Below are positions 32,985 to 41,691 of a DNA stretch of 64,000 nt, piece by piece. Each line of letters begins with the position of its first letter. Within the stretch, counting starts at the first letter, position 1. The position numbers and the translations under genes were made by a program. Origin of the DNA: Streptomyces sp. D2-8 (lineage in GTDB: Bacteria > Actinomycetota > Actinomycetes > Streptomycetales > Streptomycetaceae); assembly GCF_023184515.1 (NCBI RefSeq), contig NZ_JAAHBP010000017.1, forward strand, positions 1 to 64,000. The letters are read 5' to 3'. The notes beneath the pieces are model-generated. The model was given only the letters and a program-made list of their open reading frames with translations. It made no database searches and had not been told where the DNA came from.

Positions 32985-33263
32985 CACACCCGGCCTACCG
33001 CGTCGTCGCGGACCTGGATGTGTTCCAGCAGCTTCGCCCAGGTCCCGTCCACTTCCCAGCGGGCGAACCGCTCGTAGACGGTCTGCCAGGGTCCGTAGGC
33101 ACTCGGGCAGATCGCGGCACGGAGCCCCGGTCCGCAGCCGCCACAGCACCTCGTTGATCACCTGCCGTCGATCACGCCACGGACGACCACGCCCATCCAC
33201 TCGCGACAGTAGAGGCTCTACCCGCTCCCACGCCGCATCCATCAACTCACCTCGACCTGCCAC
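32985..33263 (-). pseudogene. IS5-group transposase remnant, frameshifted 5' part
   Basis: Minus-strand translation from 33263 begins MAGRGELMDAAWERVEPLL, then GRPWRDRRQVINEVLWRLRT and GAPCRDLPE. It then continues in another frame as VYERFARWEVDGTWAKLLEH. This is the well-known N-terminal half of IS5-type transposases with one frameshift. The catalytic domain is missing; the break at about 32985 joins unrelated DNA. It is not functional. Confidence 0.8.
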
Positions 33264-33267
33264 AAGA

Positions 33268-33549
33268 TCAATGATCAGGGTGCCCGTGCCCGGACTCCCG
33301 CGCGGGGTCCGTGACGAAACGGCTCAGCCGGTAGGTGGTCGGCAGCGTCAGGCGCCCGCACAGTGTGTCGATCCGGATCATCGCCCCGTCGACTCCTGCC
33401 TCCCTGAGGCGGCGCAACCGCGTACGCATCTCCGCCTGGTCCGGAGTTTCGACGACTAATTCCCACTGTCCCGCGTCCGGCGCGGTGCGAGCAGCAAGCC
33501 GCTGCCGCGCTTCCTCTTGCCGCCGCCTTCTTTTCCCCTGTCCCGGCAC
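33268..33549 (-). CDS. Small basic protein of the kind found with Streptomyces integrative elements
   Basis: From a GTG at 33549 the product is 93 residues: an Arg/Lys-rich start (GKRRRRQEEARQRLAAR) and a conserved-looking core (GQWELVVETPDQAEMRTRLR, then RIDTLCGRLTLPTTYRLS). I recall similar short proteins near replication/transfer genes of integrative elements, but cannot name a family. The stop is only 4 bp from the IS5 remnant, so the last residues may have been replaced by the insertion. Function unknown. Confidence 0.5.
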   Translation of the reverse strand: MPGQGKRRRRQEEARQRLAARTAPDAGQWELVVETPDQAEMRTRLRRLREAGVDGAMIRIDTLCGRLTLPTTYRLSRFVTDPARESGHGHPDH

Positions 33550-33638
33550 CTGCCCAGAATCAGCGGCCGGCGTCAGGACGGCAAGGCAATTGAACCGAGC
33601 ACGCACATGTGACTGAGCGGGAACCGGAGTCCCTGGGG

Positions 33639-34790
33639 TCAGTCCTGCTCTTGGGCGTACTGAGCTGCGTACCAACTGGAGTCGATGGCGGGGTTGCGCA
33701 GGGTTCCCCAGAATTGTTCGTCAGGTGTCGGCGGCAGTGACGGATTACCCAGATCTGCATGCAGATCCGCACGCCAGTCGACAGTAAGGCGACTCCGGCT
33801 CCCCGCGCTCTCGTACACGGATCTGTAAGGCGAGCCCCAGATCCCGTGTGCCATTTTCTCCGCGGCCCACCTACGAGTGTCGTCTCGGTGGGCGTTCGCC
33901 TGCACGAGCACCGCGCGTAGTCGCAGGGCCAGCGGGTCGGTCTGGTCCGGCCGTGACGGGGCTTCACCCCGCTCCAACGCGTCCAGGGCTGACTTGATCT
34001 CCGGGTACTTGTTCAGGCCCGTTTCGACCGCCAGTCTGCGCAGCTGCTTCCGAGCGGCCTCAGCCACCCGCTCCCGCGGCAGGACCGCGAGCAGTGCACC
34101 GAGCTCCTCCAGTCCGTCCAGGTAGCTCGCGTGGAGGAGGTCGGTGGGACTGCAGGAGAGGTCCAGCTCCGGTAGCTGCTCATTCGGTGCAGGAAGAGGA
34201 TCGTCGGCACTGCCCCACTCCGGGCGGGCCGGCATAGCCCACGCCCAGAGCAGCCGGCCGTTGAACGTAACGACACCAGCATCCCGGCCGCGATCGAGCT
34301 GGCCAGCCAGCTCTGCCAGATACCCACCCAGTGAGTCGGCCTTCCCGAAACTGGTGCCGGTCTCGTCGAAGAACCGTCCGATCGCGCCGAAGGAGTCCCG
34401 CCCAGTGCGGCAATCGATCACGAGTCCGTCCGACGTTGCCCCATAAGAACCGAACTTCACGTAGCCGTGATGCCAGTAGTCCTCGGCCTCCTCCTCGTCA
34501 AGGTCGTCGGCGATGTTGCGCATGAACCTGGTATCCCCGAGGATCCCGCTCACTCCGAGTAGCCGATCGCCCGTGCTGAACCGGAAAGCCTCTGGTCCGT
34601 CCAGTGCCCCGTTGTGCCGGAGCAGTGAAGCGACCAGGTCCGGAGGAAAGGTGATACCCAGTTCCTCCTGTGCTGTCGCAATCTCCTCATGCCCTGCGGG
34701 CGGCCGGAGCGTGGCGAAAGTGCGAGGCGCGTACTCGCGCAGCCACGCGTCGATGCGGCTCCATGAATCCTGGACCAGGTCTGCTGTCAT
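33639..34790 (-). CDS. SMI1/KNR4 (SUKH) domain protein, orphan immunity-like
   Basis: The 383-residue protein has an N-terminal SUKH-type domain: ATAQEELGITFPPDLVASLL for the first helices, then HNGALDG and, further on, HHGYVKFGSYGATSDGLVID with the conserved Gly and Trp positions. The C-terminal half is helical and unassigned. SUKH proteins are usually immunity factors for polymorphic toxins, or recruitment domains. No toxin gene is adjacent, and the neighbourhood is rich in mobile-element scars, which fits an orphan left after loss of a toxin locus. ATG 34790 is preferred; a GTG at 34814 is possible. Confidence 0.75.
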   Translation of the reverse strand: MTADLVQDSWSRIDAWLREYAPRTFATLRPPAGHEEIATAQEELGITFPPDLVASLLRHNGALDGPEAFRFSTGDRLLGVSGILGDTRFMRNIADDLDEEEAEDYWHHGYVKFGSYGATSDGLVIDCRTGRDSFGAIGRFFDETGTSFGKADSLGGYLAELAGQLDRGRDAGVVTFNGRLLWAWAMPARPEWGSADDPLPAPNEQLPELDLSCSPTDLLHASYLDGLEELGALLAVLPRERVAEAARKQLRRLAVETGLNKYPEIKSALDALERGEAPSRPDQTDPLALRLRAVLVQANAHRDDTRRWAAEKMAHGIWGSPYRSVYESAGSRSRLTVDWRADLHADLGNPSLPPTPDEQFWGTLRNPAIDSSWYAAQYAQEQD

Positions 34791-35002
34791 AGGGCTGACC
34801 CTAGAGTCAGCCACTGACAGCTTGATCGTCGCTCACTGGCCTTGACCACCGTGTTTGCCTTCAGTCCGGCCCATTCGAGTGTGACTCTCGCCCCGGCTCA
34901 CCAGACCTGGCGCCCCACGCTCCGGTCGCCAACTCAGGCGCTCACTCGCCAAGTGCAGCGCTCCTCACAGCGCACGCTCGGTGACCATTTGTCAGACGGG
35001 CC

Positions 35003-35680
35003 CTAGAGGCCCGTCCCCGTCAGGTACGCCGAGACGACCACGTTCGCCGTGTAGCTGCGGGTCGTGCGGTCGAAGCTGCCGCCGCAGGTGACCAGCCGCA
35101 GTTCGGCCCGGCCCGACTCACGGGGACCGTAGGCCTGGTGGGCGTCGAAGCGGTCGCGGGTGAGGACCTGGACGGACTCGACGGTGAACTCGGCGACCTT
35201 GGCGTCGGCCCGGATCACCCGGATCGTCTGGCCCGGCCGCATGGCACTGACCTTGTAGAAGACGGCGGGCCGGGTGTCGGTGTCGACATGACCGACCATC
35301 AGCGCGGTGCCGGGCGCCCCGGGCGCGACCCCGTCGGCGTACCAGCCGACCACGCCCGGCTGGTCGTACGGCGGCGGATCGAGTGCCCCGCGTGCGTCGA
35401 GGCCGCGCGCCACCACCGGGGCCTGGACATCGAGCCCGGGGATGTCGAGGCGCTGCGGCGGCGCGTCGCCCAGCGGGCGGTGCTCCGGCGGCAGCTTGAC
35501 GTCCGGGGGCCGTCCGGCCGCCGCCATGTCGCCCGTGGTGGGGGCGGATATGCCGTGCCGCATCTCGGTGACCTCGCGGCCCCACAGCCACAGCCCGAGC
35601 AGCAGCACGACCCAGGCCATGCCGGTCAGCAGGCGGCCGGTGCCGGAGAAGCGTCTCTCAACGTGATCGCGATCCTGCAT
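35003..35680 (-). CDS. Class F sortase
   Basis: The 225-residue protein has an N-terminal membrane helix (about 18-34) and a sortase barrel with His131 (ALMVGHVD), Cys199 (RLVTCGG) and Arg208 (RTTRSYTAN), the complete catalytic set. The class F features are the early RLDIPGLDVQAPVV and the single N-terminal anchor. It would act outside the membrane, cleaving a sorting motif and attaching a surface protein. It lies 2 bp after a gene for a secreted, membrane-anchored protein, so the two are co-transcribed. The substrate is not proven; an LAXTG-type protein is encoded 1.7 kb away. Confidence 0.88.
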   Translation of the reverse strand: MQDRDHVERRFSGTGRLLTGMAWVVLLLGLWLWGREVTEMRHGISAPTTGDMAAAGRPPDVKLPPEHRPLGDAPPQRLDIPGLDVQAPVVARGLDARGALDPPPYDQPGVVGWYADGVAPGAPGTALMVGHVDTDTRPAVFYKVSAMRPGQTIRVIRADAKVAEFTVESVQVLTRDRFDAHQAYGPRESGRAELRLVTCGGSFDRTTRSYTANVVVSAYLTGTGL

Positions 35681-35682
35681 CG

Positions 35683-36345
35683 TCAGTCCGTTCCGCGGCC
35701 CCGGCGGACACCGCGCACCGCGACGACCACCGCGGCCACCCCTGCGAGCACCAGCCCGGTCACGCCCTGCGCCGTACCGGGACCGGCGCCGCGCTCCTCG
35801 GCGGCGACGAGACCGGCGGCACCGCCACCGCCCGCCTGGACGGGGGCGACGGGTGAGGCGAGGGCACTGGGCCGGTGCGCTTCCCCGTCGACGCCGGGAG
35901 CGGACGGCTGTCCGCCCTTTCCGGGGGCGGGCGACTGACCACCGGCCCCGGGCACGGGAACGGGCGCGGGCGCGGCGCCGGGAACGGGCGCGGCCCCGGA
36001 CCGCCCCGCCGCGCCGTCCCGGACGGTGAGCGTGCCGGTCCGTCGCGTGTCACCGCAGGTGACCCGCACGGCGTACGAACCCGCCTCGAGCGTGGAGCGG
36101 ACGCGGCTCTCGCCGGAGAGCTCGCGTGCGCCGGTGACGGTGAGCCGTGCGTCCGCGACGAACGCCACCGAGGCGGCGACGGCCGTTCGCTGCGCGCAGC
36201 CGGTCACGCGGAGCGTGACGTCACTGCCGGGGGCGGGGGTCGCCGGCGTCACCGAGACGCTCCCCGCGTCCGCCGCGTACGCCACCGGGGCGAGGGCGAC
36301 GACGGCCAGGACGCTCGTACAGACAGTGACTTTCAGGGAACCCAT
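35683..36345 (-). CDS. Secreted or surface protein with beta domain, Pro/Gly linker and C-terminal membrane anchor
   Basis: The 220-residue product has a signal peptide (MGSLKVTVCTSVLAVVALAP through AYA), a beta-rich domain at about 28-112 with repeated VSVTP/LTV strands and a Cys pair (VTGCAQR, VTCGDTR), a Pro/Gly/Ala linker of about 60 residues, and a final hydrophobic helix (TGLVLAGVAAVVVAVRGVRR) followed by Arg. No clear LPXTG motif is visible, so it may simply be membrane-anchored. The ATG at 36345 has GGAGG. It is directly upstream of the class F sortase gene. Confidence 0.75.
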   Translation of the reverse strand: MGSLKVTVCTSVLAVVALAPVAYAADAGSVSVTPATPAPGSDVTLRVTGCAQRTAVAASVAFVADARLTVTGARELSGESRVRSTLEAGSYAVRVTCGDTRRTGTLTVRDGAAGRSGAAPVPGAAPAPVPVPGAGGQSPAPGKGGQPSAPGVDGEAHRPSALASPVAPVQAGGGGAAGLVAAEERGAGPGTAQGVTGLVLAGVAAVVVAVRGVRRGRGTD

Positions 36346-36466
36346 CGTGAACCTCCAGATGCCTGGAGCCTCTCCCGCGCGGTGGGCCGCCGCATCCTCA
36401 GGGACGCGGCGGCTGCTCCGCACGGGTGACGACGGGTTTGAGGCCCCGACCGCCGGTGCCCGGGGG

Positions 36467-37246
36467 TCAGACCCGGTCGACGAGGTCCGCGATCGAGTCC
36501 ACGACCTGCGAGGGCCGGTACGGGAAGTCCTCGACCTGTTCGGGCCGGGTCAGGCCGGTGAGCACCAGGAACGTCTGCATTCCGGCCTCCATGCCGGCCA
36601 GCACGTCGGTGTCCATCCGGTCGCCGATCATCGCGCTGCTCTCGGAGTGCGCCCCGATGGCGTTCAGCCCGGTGCGCATCATCAGCGGGTTCGGCTTGCC
36701 CGCGAAGTACGGCTTCTTGCCGGTCGCCTGGGTGATCAGCGCGGCCACCGCGCCGGTCGCGGGCAGCGGGCCCTCGGTGGAGGGGCCCGTCTCGTCGGGG
36801 TTGGTGCAGATGAACCGGGCGCCGCCGAGGATCAGCCGCACCGCCTTCGTCATGGCCTCGAAGGAGTACGTGCGGGTCTCCCCGAGGACGACGTAGTCCG
36901 GCTCGTGGTCGGTCAGGATGTAGCCGATGTCGTGCAGCGCGGTGGTCAGCCCGGCCTCGCCGATGACGTACGCCGAGCCGCCCGGCCGCTGGTCGTCCAG
37001 GAACTGGGCGGTGGCCAGGGCCGAGGTCCAGATGCTCTCGATCGGCATCTCCAGGCCCATGCGGCGCAGCCGGGCGTGCAGGTCGCGCGGGGTGTACATC
37101 GAGTTGTTGGTGAGGACCAGGAAGGGCCTCCCGGACTCACGCAGCTTCTTCAGGAAGGCGTCGGCGCCGGGGATGGGCACGCCCTCGTGGATGAGCACAC
37201 CGTCCATGTCGGTGAGCCACGACTCGATGGGCTTGCGGTCTGCCAT
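36467..37246 (-). CDS. HAD-IIA family phosphatase (NagD-like)
   Basis: The 259-residue enzyme has HAD motif I as TDMDGVLIHE (nucleophile Asp), motif II LVLTNNS, motif III Lys in GKPNPLMM and motif IV AMIGDRMDTDVLAG. The size and the C2-type cap (about 80-180) place it in the HAD-IIA group with NagD and p-nitrophenyl phosphatases. It would dephosphorylate small sugar- or nucleotide-phosphates in the cytoplasm. It is monocistronic by appearance and not linked to the flanking surface-protein genes. Confidence 0.88.
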   Translation of the reverse strand: MADRKPIESWLTDMDGVLIHEGVPIPGADAFLKKLRESGRPFLVLTNNSMYTPRDLHARLRRMGLEMPIESIWTSALATAQFLDDQRPGGSAYVIGEAGLTTALHDIGYILTDHEPDYVVLGETRTYSFEAMTKAVRLILGGARFICTNPDETGPSTEGPLPATGAVAALITQATGKKPYFAGKPNPLMMRTGLNAIGAHSESSAMIGDRMDTDVLAGMEAGMQTFLVLTGLTRPEQVEDFPYRPSQVVDSIADLVDRV

Positions 37247-37354
37247 GTGCGGGATCTCCTGCCGTACGCGGTCCAGCGTGCGACCCAGCCTAAACAGTGG
37301 CGGGATCTTGCGGAACGGTCCGCGTGCGGCGTCCCGACTGGCGGGACGGCCCGC

Positions 37355-38176
37355 TCAGCGGCGGCGGCGTGCGACGAGCAGCGCCCCGCCGCCGGCGAGC
37401 AGCAGGACCGCGGCCGCCGCGGCGACCTGGGTGCCGGTGCCGGTGCGGGCCAGTTCCTCCGCGAAGGGGAACCGGTCCTCGCGGGGCGGGACGGAGGCGT
37501 CGGAGTCGGGACGGGATTCCGTGCCCGTGTCCGTGCCCGTGTCGGTGTCGGTGTCGGTGTCCGCGTCGGTGTCGGTGTCGGTTTCCGTGTCGGTCCCCGT
37601 CTCGCCGCCGTCGATCCCGAACCGGTAGTCGTTCGACTGCCCGACCCAGTCGCCGTCGTCGTCGTGCCGCTGCACCACCGCGGCGTTGACCGTGACGTCG
37701 TTGGGCACGGCGTCCGAGGTGAGCATCAGCCGCACCTTCACGGTGATGGTCTTGCCCGGCGCGACGGTGAACCCGGCGAACCGGTCCTCCTCGTCGGCGA
37801 ACGCCCCGACGAGTTCGTCCTCGCCGGTCTTCTCGAACCGCACGGGGTGGGCCTGTTCCCCCTCGAAGAACTCGAGGTGCGGCTGGGACGGTTCCAGGGC
37901 CCGCTTGTCGTCGACGAGCACGACGACGGGGTGGATCCCGGTGCAGGTCCGGTCGGTCGTGTTGGTCAGGTCGACGTACCAGGTCCCGAACCCGCCCCCG
38001 GCCGTGTAGGAGTCCGGCCCGCCGTGGATGCGGGTGGTGAGCGGGAAGGTGTGGTCGTCGGGCGCGGCACAGGCGGGCGCCGGGGCGTCCGCGTACGCCG
38101 GATGAGCCCCGGGAAGCAGGACGGCAGCCGCCGCTGCCGCCGCCAGGCAGAGATGAGTGGGCGTACAGAGTCGCAT
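37355..38176 (-). CDS. Sortase-anchored surface protein with LAXTG-type signal and Asp-Thr repeat
   Basis: From ATG 38176 the 273-residue product has a signal peptide (CLAAAAAAAVLLPGAHPAYA), a beta-sandwich-like domain (about 35-190, including GTWYVDLTNTTDRTCTGIHP and GKTITVKVRLML), a low-complexity Thr/Asp tract of about 25 residues, and the sorting signal LARTG, then a hydrophobic helix and RRRR. LAXTG is the motif used by class E sortases in Streptomyces. The only sortase in the window is class F. The Asp-Thr tract is encoded by a GTGTCG-type repeat at about 37522-37600, a likely hotspot for length change. Confidence 0.8.
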   Translation of the reverse strand: MRLCTPTHLCLAAAAAAAVLLPGAHPAYADAPAPACAAPDDHTFPLTTRIHGGPDSYTAGGGFGTWYVDLTNTTDRTCTGIHPVVVLVDDKRALEPSQPHLEFFEGEQAHPVRFEKTGEDELVGAFADEEDRFAGFTVAPGKTITVKVRLMLTSDAVPNDVTVNAAVVQRHDDDGDWVGQSNDYRFGIDGGETGTDTETDTDTDADTDTDTDTGTDTGTESRPDSDASVPPREDRFPFAEELARTGTGTQVAAAAAVLLLAGGGALLVARRRR

Positions 38177-38383
38177 GATGATGTGACATTCCGAGCGGCG
38201 AGGTCCGAGATACGACAAGGGCGGGAACCGCCCCCGAACGGCGGTGCGGATCCGCCCGGTCGGCGGAGGCACGGAGGGTGCGGGGCTGCCCCCGGCCGGG
38301 ATCCGCCCCCGTCCTCCTGCGAGACCGCCAGAGCCGCCGAGGCCACCGAGCGCGGGCATCCACCGTGGCCGTCAGGGCCCCGG

Positions 38384-38740
38384 CCCAGCATGAGCTGAGC
38401 CGCTCCACCAGGGCCGCGGAGCCCGGGCACCAACCGTCGCGGTCAGAGCCGGGGCCCAGCATGGGGCTGAGCGGCTCCACCAGGGCCCCCGAGTCCGGGC
38501 ACCAACCGTCGGCGGTCAGAGCCCCGGGCGCAGCACCAGCCGAGCGCCCCTCCCCGCCCCGTGCCCCCAGCCGTCGCCGCCCGCCCCGGCCCAGCACCAG
38601 CTCAGCCACCACCACCCGGCACCTCAACCACCCCCACGCCCGAACACCCCCACGCCCAAAGACCACCCCCAGCACAAGCCGAGCCGCCCACCACCGCCCT
38701 GCCTCATCCACCCCCACGCCCGAACACCGGCCCCAGCACC
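38384..38740. repeat. Decaying array of copies of the 3' end of the ROK gene
   Basis: The motif CCCAGCAxxAGCTGAGCC recurs with imperfect copies at about 38384, 38455, 38529, 38590, 38668 and 38732 (spacing about 61-78 bp). On the minus strand each copy resembles the last codons of the ROK gene (AQLVLGP) and the copies near 38640-38700 also repeat the VFGRGGG end. The first three copies share about 70 bp each. No intact gene lies in 38177-38703, a 527-bp gap. Confidence 0.75.
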
Positions 38741-39930
38741 AGCTGAGCCGCGCCCGCCGCCACCGCCCCGTCTCCCCCGGCCGCGACGCGCACCGGTACG
38801 GCGTCCTGGCCCGTTCGCCGGGCCCGGGCCTTCAGCACCGCGCCGACCCCGCCCGTGAAGGCCTCCGGCGCCGTCGCCACCGTGCGGCCGCCCAGCAGGA
38901 CGACGTCGATGTCGAGCAGCCCCACGAGGTTCGCCGCCCCGGCCCCGAGGACCCGCGCCGCCTCCTCCAGATCGCCGCGCGCCACCGCTGCGAGGCACAG
39001 GGCCTCGACGCAGCCCCGGTTCCCGCAGGTGCAGGGTGGGCCGTCGAGCTGGATCACCTGGTGGCCGAACTCCCCGGCCCCGGTCCTGGCCCCCCGGTGC
39101 ACACTGCCGCCGATCACCAGCCCGGCCCCCAGCCCCGTGCCGAGGTGCAGGTAGGCGAAGGAGCCGCCCTCACCCCCGGCGGCGAGGCCCAGCGCCGCCG
39201 CGTTGGTGTCCTTGTCGACCACGACCGGCACCCCGAGCCGCTCCGCCAGCGCCTCCCGCAGCGGGAAGCCGTCCCACTCGGGAAATCCGGTCACCCGGTG
39301 CAGCACACCCCGGGCATGATCGAGCGGCCCGGGCAACGCGACGCCCGCCCCCAGCAGGGCCGGACTCACGACCGACCCCTGCCGGGGGGCCCGCTCCAGC
39401 CCGGCCGCTCCCTCCCGGGAGGCCCGCTCCAGCCCGGCCGGCAGCACCCCGGCCACCGTCTCCCGCACCGCTCCCAGGACGGCCTCCGCCCCCGCCCCGA
39501 GGTCCAGCGCGGCCCGCCGCTCCCCCACCACGGTCCCCCGCAGGTCCACGAGCACGACCCGCACCTCGTCCCGGTCCAGATGGACCCCGACCGCGTGCCC
39601 GGCCTCCGGCACCAGCCGCAGCACCGTACGCGGCTTGCCCCCGGTCGACGCCCGGCGTCCCGCCTCCGCCGCGAGCCCGTCCTCCCGCAGCCGGGCCGTG
39701 ATCTTGCTGACGGCCTGTGGGGTGAGCCCGGTCCGCTCGGCGAGTTCGAGCCGGCTGATGCCCTCATCTCCGGCCGTCCGCAGCAGGTCGAGGACCAGCG
39801 CGGCGTTGTGGCTGCGCAGGGCGAGCAGATTCACCCCGCCGCCCCCTGCCCCGGCTGTCCCCGCGCCTCCCGCCCCGTGCATGCCGCCTACTCCGCCCGT
39901 ACGGTCGTCCGCCCTGTTCACGCCACCCAT
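38704..39930 (-). CDS. ROK-family transcriptional regulator
   Basis: The 408-residue protein has an N-terminal winged helix (about 33-95: LLRTAGDEGISRLELAERTG, LTPQAVSKITARLREDGL) and a C-terminal ROK sugar-kinase-like domain (VDKDTNAAALGLAA, GTGLGAGLVIGG, then the Zn motif CTCGNRGCVE). It lacks nothing obvious but ends in a short Gly/Arg tail repeated downstream. Start choice is uncertain: ATG 39930, a GTG three codons later, or the ATG at MHGAGG. A palindromic operator lies in the 48-bp gap to the divergent Gfo/Idh/MocA gene, so it probably represses both genes in response to a sugar. Confidence 0.85.
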   Translation of the reverse strand: MGGVNRADDRTGGVGGMHGAGGAGTAGAGGGGVNLLALRSHNAALVLDLLRTAGDEGISRLELAERTGLTPQAVSKITARLREDGLAAEAGRRASTGGKPRTVLRLVPEAGHAVGVHLDRDEVRVVLVDLRGTVVGERRAALDLGAGAEAVLGAVRETVAGVLPAGLERASREGAAGLERAPRQGSVVSPALLGAGVALPGPLDHARGVLHRVTGFPEWDGFPLREALAERLGVPVVVDKDTNAAALGLAAGGEGGSFAYLHLGTGLGAGLVIGGSVHRGARTGAGEFGHQVIQLDGPPCTCGNRGCVEALCLAAVARGDLEEAARVLGAGAANLVGLLDIDVVLLGGRTVATAPEAFTGGVGAVLKARARRTGQDAVPVRVAAGGDGAVAAGAAQLVLGPVFGRGGG

Positions 39931-39945
39931 TGTCCCCGGCGCTTG

Positions 39946-39972
39946 CACTTTGGCAACAGCGTTGCGAAAGTG
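39946..39972. promoter_or_regulatory. Palindromic operator between the ROK regulator and the oxidoreductase operon
   Basis: CACTTTGGCAAC and GTTGCGAAAGTG, separated by 3 bp, match in 11 of 12 inverted positions. It fills the 48-bp divergent gap and has the CTTT/AAAG edges typical of ROK/NagC operators. Confidence 0.7.
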
Positions 39973-39978
39973 GGTGGC

Positions 39979-41070
39979 ATGACTGGCACACCCCTCGGCA
40001 CAGCCCCCGGCTCGCCCCTCCGCGTCGGCCTCGTCGGCTACGGCCTCGCCGGCTCCGTCTTCCACGCCCCGCTGATCGCCGCCACGGAGGGCCTCGCCCT
40101 CGACACGGTGGTCACCTCGAACCCGGAACGGCAGCAGCAGGCCCGTGCCGAGTTCCCGGACGTACGCCTCGCCGCCACGCCGGACGAGCTGTTCGACCGG
40201 GTCGCCGAGCTGGACCTGATCGTCGTGGCGTCGCCGAACAAGACGCACGTGCCGCTCGCGACGACCGCGCTGCGGGCCGGCCTGCCGGTCGTGGTCGACA
40301 AGCCCGTCGCGGGCACGGCCGCCGAGGCCCGCGAGCTCGCCGCCCTCGCCGAGGAGCGCGAACTGCTCCTCTCCGTCTTCCAGAACCGCCGCTGGGACAA
40401 CGACTTCCTCACCCTGCGCAAGCTGCTGAACGAGGGCGAGTTGGGCGACGTCTGGCGCTTCGAGTCCCGCTTCGAGCGCTGGCGTCCGAAGCCGAAGGGC
40501 GGCTGGCGGGAGTCCGGCGACCCCGCAGAGATCGGAGGTCTGCTCTACGACCTCGGCAGCCACGTCGTGGACCAGGCCCTGGTGCTGTTCGGCCCGGCGG
40601 CCTCCGTCTACGCGGAGACGGACATCCGCCGCCCGGGCGCCGAGACGGACGACGACACGTTCATCGCGATCACGCACACCAACGGCGTCCGCTCCCACCT
40701 CTACGTCTCCGCGACGACCGCCCAGCTCGGCCCCCGCTTCCGCGTCCTGGGCTCGACCGCCGGCTACGTCAAGTACGGCCTCGACCCGCAGGAGGCGGCG
40801 CTCCGGGACGGCCTGCGCCCCGGCCCCGACTGGGGTGCGGAGCCCGAGTCGCTGTGGGGCCGTGTCGGCTCCGGCGAGTCCCCGGTGACCGGCGGCGGCC
40901 GCCCCGAACCCACCCTCCCGGGCGACTACCCCGCTTACTATGCGGCCGTGGCGAAGGCGCTGCTGGAGGGCGCCCCGAACCCGGTGACCGCGCGGGAGGC
41001 GGCCGCCGCCCTGGACGTACTGGAGGCCGCTCGTCGTTCGGCCCTCGAGAAGGTGACGGTGACCCTGTGA
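39979..41070 (+). CDS. Gfo/Idh/MocA-family NAD(P)-dependent oxidoreductase
   Basis: The 363-residue enzyme has the Rossmann motif RVGLVGYGLAGSVFHAPLIA, the family EKP-like triplet VDKPVA at about 112-117, VFQNRRWDNDFLTLRKLL, and GGLLYDLGSHVVDQAL with the catalytic-type His. It probably oxidises or interconverts a sugar or inositol-type compound. It is divergent from the ROK regulator and overlaps the next gene by GTGA, so a sugar-responsive two-gene operon is likely. The start is ATG 39979 with GGGTGG upstream. Confidence 0.88.
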   Translation: MTGTPLGTAPGSPLRVGLVGYGLAGSVFHAPLIAATEGLALDTVVTSNPERQQQARAEFPDVRLAATPDELFDRVAELDLIVVASPNKTHVPLATTALRAGLPVVVDKPVAGTAAEARELAALAEERELLLSVFQNRRWDNDFLTLRKLLNEGELGDVWRFESRFERWRPKPKGGWRESGDPAEIGGLLYDLGSHVVDQALVLFGPAASVYAETDIRRPGAETDDDTFIAITHTNGVRSHLYVSATTAQLGPRFRVLGSTAGYVKYGLDPQEAALRDGLRPGPDWGAEPESLWGRVGSGESPVTGGGRPEPTLPGDYPAYYAAVAKALLEGAPNPVTAREAAAALDVLEAARRSALEKVTVTL

Positions 41071-41588
41071 CCCACAAGAGCAACCCCTCGCACAGCCAGG
41101 GGCTCACCCCGAAGTTCCACCCGGAGCTCACCCCGAGCCTGGAGGAGCTGGAGAAGCAGGAACGCCACCTGGTGTTCCGCCAGTTCACGTACGACGACGC
41201 CTGGGCACTCGGCTCGCTCCTCGTGGAGATGGCCCGGGAACGGCAGGCCCCGGTCGCCATCGACATCCACCGCGCCGGCCAGCAGCTCTTCCACGCGGCG
41301 CTGCCCGGCTCCACCCCGGACAACGACGCCTGGATCGCCCGCAAGCGCCGGGTGGTCGAGCGCTACGGCTCCGCCTCCTACCTGGTCGGCGCCCGCTTCC
41401 GCGCCAAGGGCAGCACGTTCGAGGAGTCCTCGCGCCTCGACCCCGACACCTACGCGGCCCACGGCGGCTCCTTCCCGATCACCGTCGAGGGCGTGGGTGT
41501 GATCGGCGCGGTGACGGTGTCGGGGCTGCCGCAACTCCAGGACCACCGGCTCGTGGTCGAGGCGCTGGAGCGGTTCCTGGACCGCTAG
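41067..41588 (+). CDS. HbpS/GlcG-like (UPF0303) protein
   Basis: The 173-residue protein starts at a GTG that overlaps the preceding stop and shows the UPF0303/HbpS-type fold: RQFTYDDAWALGSLLVEMA, VAIDIHRAGQQLFHAALPG, SASYLVGARFRAKGSTFEES and GGSFPITVEGVGVIGAVTVS. Family members bind small cofactors (heme or corrinoid) or act as accessory factors for diol/sugar enzymes. Co-transcription with the Gfo/Idh/MocA enzyme and ROK control suggest a role in sugar or polyol use. Confidence 0.8.
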   Translation: MTHKSNPSHSQGLTPKFHPELTPSLEELEKQERHLVFRQFTYDDAWALGSLLVEMARERQAPVAIDIHRAGQQLFHAALPGSTPDNDAWIARKRRVVERYGSASYLVGARFRAKGSTFEESSRLDPDTYAAHGGSFPITVEGVGVIGAVTVSGLPQLQDHRLVVEALERFLDR

Positions 41589-41691
41589 GTCCACTGCCGA
41601 GTCCACCCCTGGAATGAGCGGGGACTCCCTCCGGTTGGCACCTGCGTACGCGTGATCAAGCACGGCGCCCCAACCGGAGGGAACCCCACCG

